Shown: piece by piece, positions 63,916 through 64,000 of the stretch
Layout: every line of letters begins with the position of its first letter
Numbering within the stretch: position 1 is the stretch's first letter
From: Candidatus Acidiferrum typicum
Lineage (GTDB): Bacteria > Acidobacteriota > Terriglobia > Acidiferrales > UBA7541
Assembly (NCBI GenBank): GCA_025463055.1
Contig: JAOAPV010000093.1
Span: 16,189 to 80,188, forward strand
Direction: 5' to 3'
DNA: 64,000 nt
Program-made: the position numbers and the translations under genes
The notes under the pieces: model-generated
Database searches by the model: none
What the model was told of the DNA's origin: nothing
Seen by the model: the letters and a program-made list of their open reading frames with translations, nothing else

Positions 63916-64000
63916 TCACTCAATTGTGACTAAAGACTCGTCGGTAACCGTAATGTTCGGCACGCCCTGTCGCTCGGGCCACCCATTCACAATTCTGCCC
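63916..64000 (-). CDS. Right-edge partial gene (C-terminus only)
   Basis: An open minus-strand frame enters from the edge and reads GRIVNGWPERQGVPNITVTD then ESLVTIE before a TGA at 63916-63918. It lies directly upstream of the small gene at 63714, whose ribosome site is within or just after this end. No family can be assigned. Confidence 0.4.
   Translation of the reverse strand, partial: GRIVNGWPERQGVPNITVTDESLVTIE

Overview
The window looks like chromosomal DNA of an Acidobacteriota species (Koribacter/Terriglobia type). This is an inference from gene style: an Oar-like TonB-dependent receptor with a carboxypeptidase-regulatory N-terminus, secreted proteins ending in Ig-like repeats of the SGGFxQTV...SCSG...TCxVxPSS type, a TolB-propeller/amidohydrolase fusion and moderate-high GC. 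No rRNA, tRNA or CRISPR array was seen.

Region 1 (1-39391) is a large exopolysaccharide (EPS) locus. The left part (1-12577) mixes strands: GT4 glycosyltransferases, a SAM methyltransferase, two FkbM methyltransferases, an extended SDR epimerase and secreted beta-helix proteins. At 12.6-14.6 kb lies a scar with scrambled IS110-family transposase pieces, an alpha/beta-hydrolase fragment and a short DUF2158/YodC-like gene. A second pair of secreted beta-helix proteins (14584 and 19404) flanks a glycosyltransferase and a Wzx-type flippase. From 36042 down to 20928 runs a 13-gene minus-strand series, mostly tightly spaced: outer-membrane export protein, Wzz-like protein, ExeA-like ATPase with a LysM tail, CpsD-like protein with a degenerate P-loop, priming sugar transferase, Gfo/Idh dehydrogenase, DegT aminotransferase, polysaccharide deacetylase, O-antigen ligase/polymerase, GT4, nucleotide-sugar dehydrogenase, GT4 and FemAB/GNAT-like transferase. 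A sigma-54 activator without receiver domain (36934) and an ATP-grasp ligase (38135) lie divergently across a 0.9-kb intergenic region. The set suggests a Wzx/Wzy-type EPS pathway with a modified amino or uronic sugar and secreted beta-helix enzymes or adhesins.

Region 2 (39534-41499) is a decayed three-gene operon (M24 peptidase, SDR, mannonate dehydratase) in which every gene is frameshifted or truncated. Region 3 (41753-47883) looks like part of an integrative element: a Fic protein with a phased repeat array at its start, ArdC with a hairpin that would mask its ribosome site, a plasmid-type small protein, a large ParB-family protein and two XRE regulators. Region 4 (47884-50640) contains remnants: an ECF sigma piece, a DUF72 protein, a frameshifted hypothetical and an internally deleted sigma-54 activator.

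Region 5 (50706-60150) is a nutrient-uptake unit: AraC regulator, TonB-dependent receptor, propeller-amidohydrolase and a YtcJ-like amidohydrolase. Region 6 (60151-64000) holds fragments and small genes: a surface-protein tail with a terminator, a His-tailed cupin, an ECF-sigma/XRE chimera, an outer-membrane beta-barrel and a gene running off the right edge. Many genes here are broken, either by real decay or by sequencing indels. The frameshifts cluster in the accessory regions, while the long EPS series is intact.
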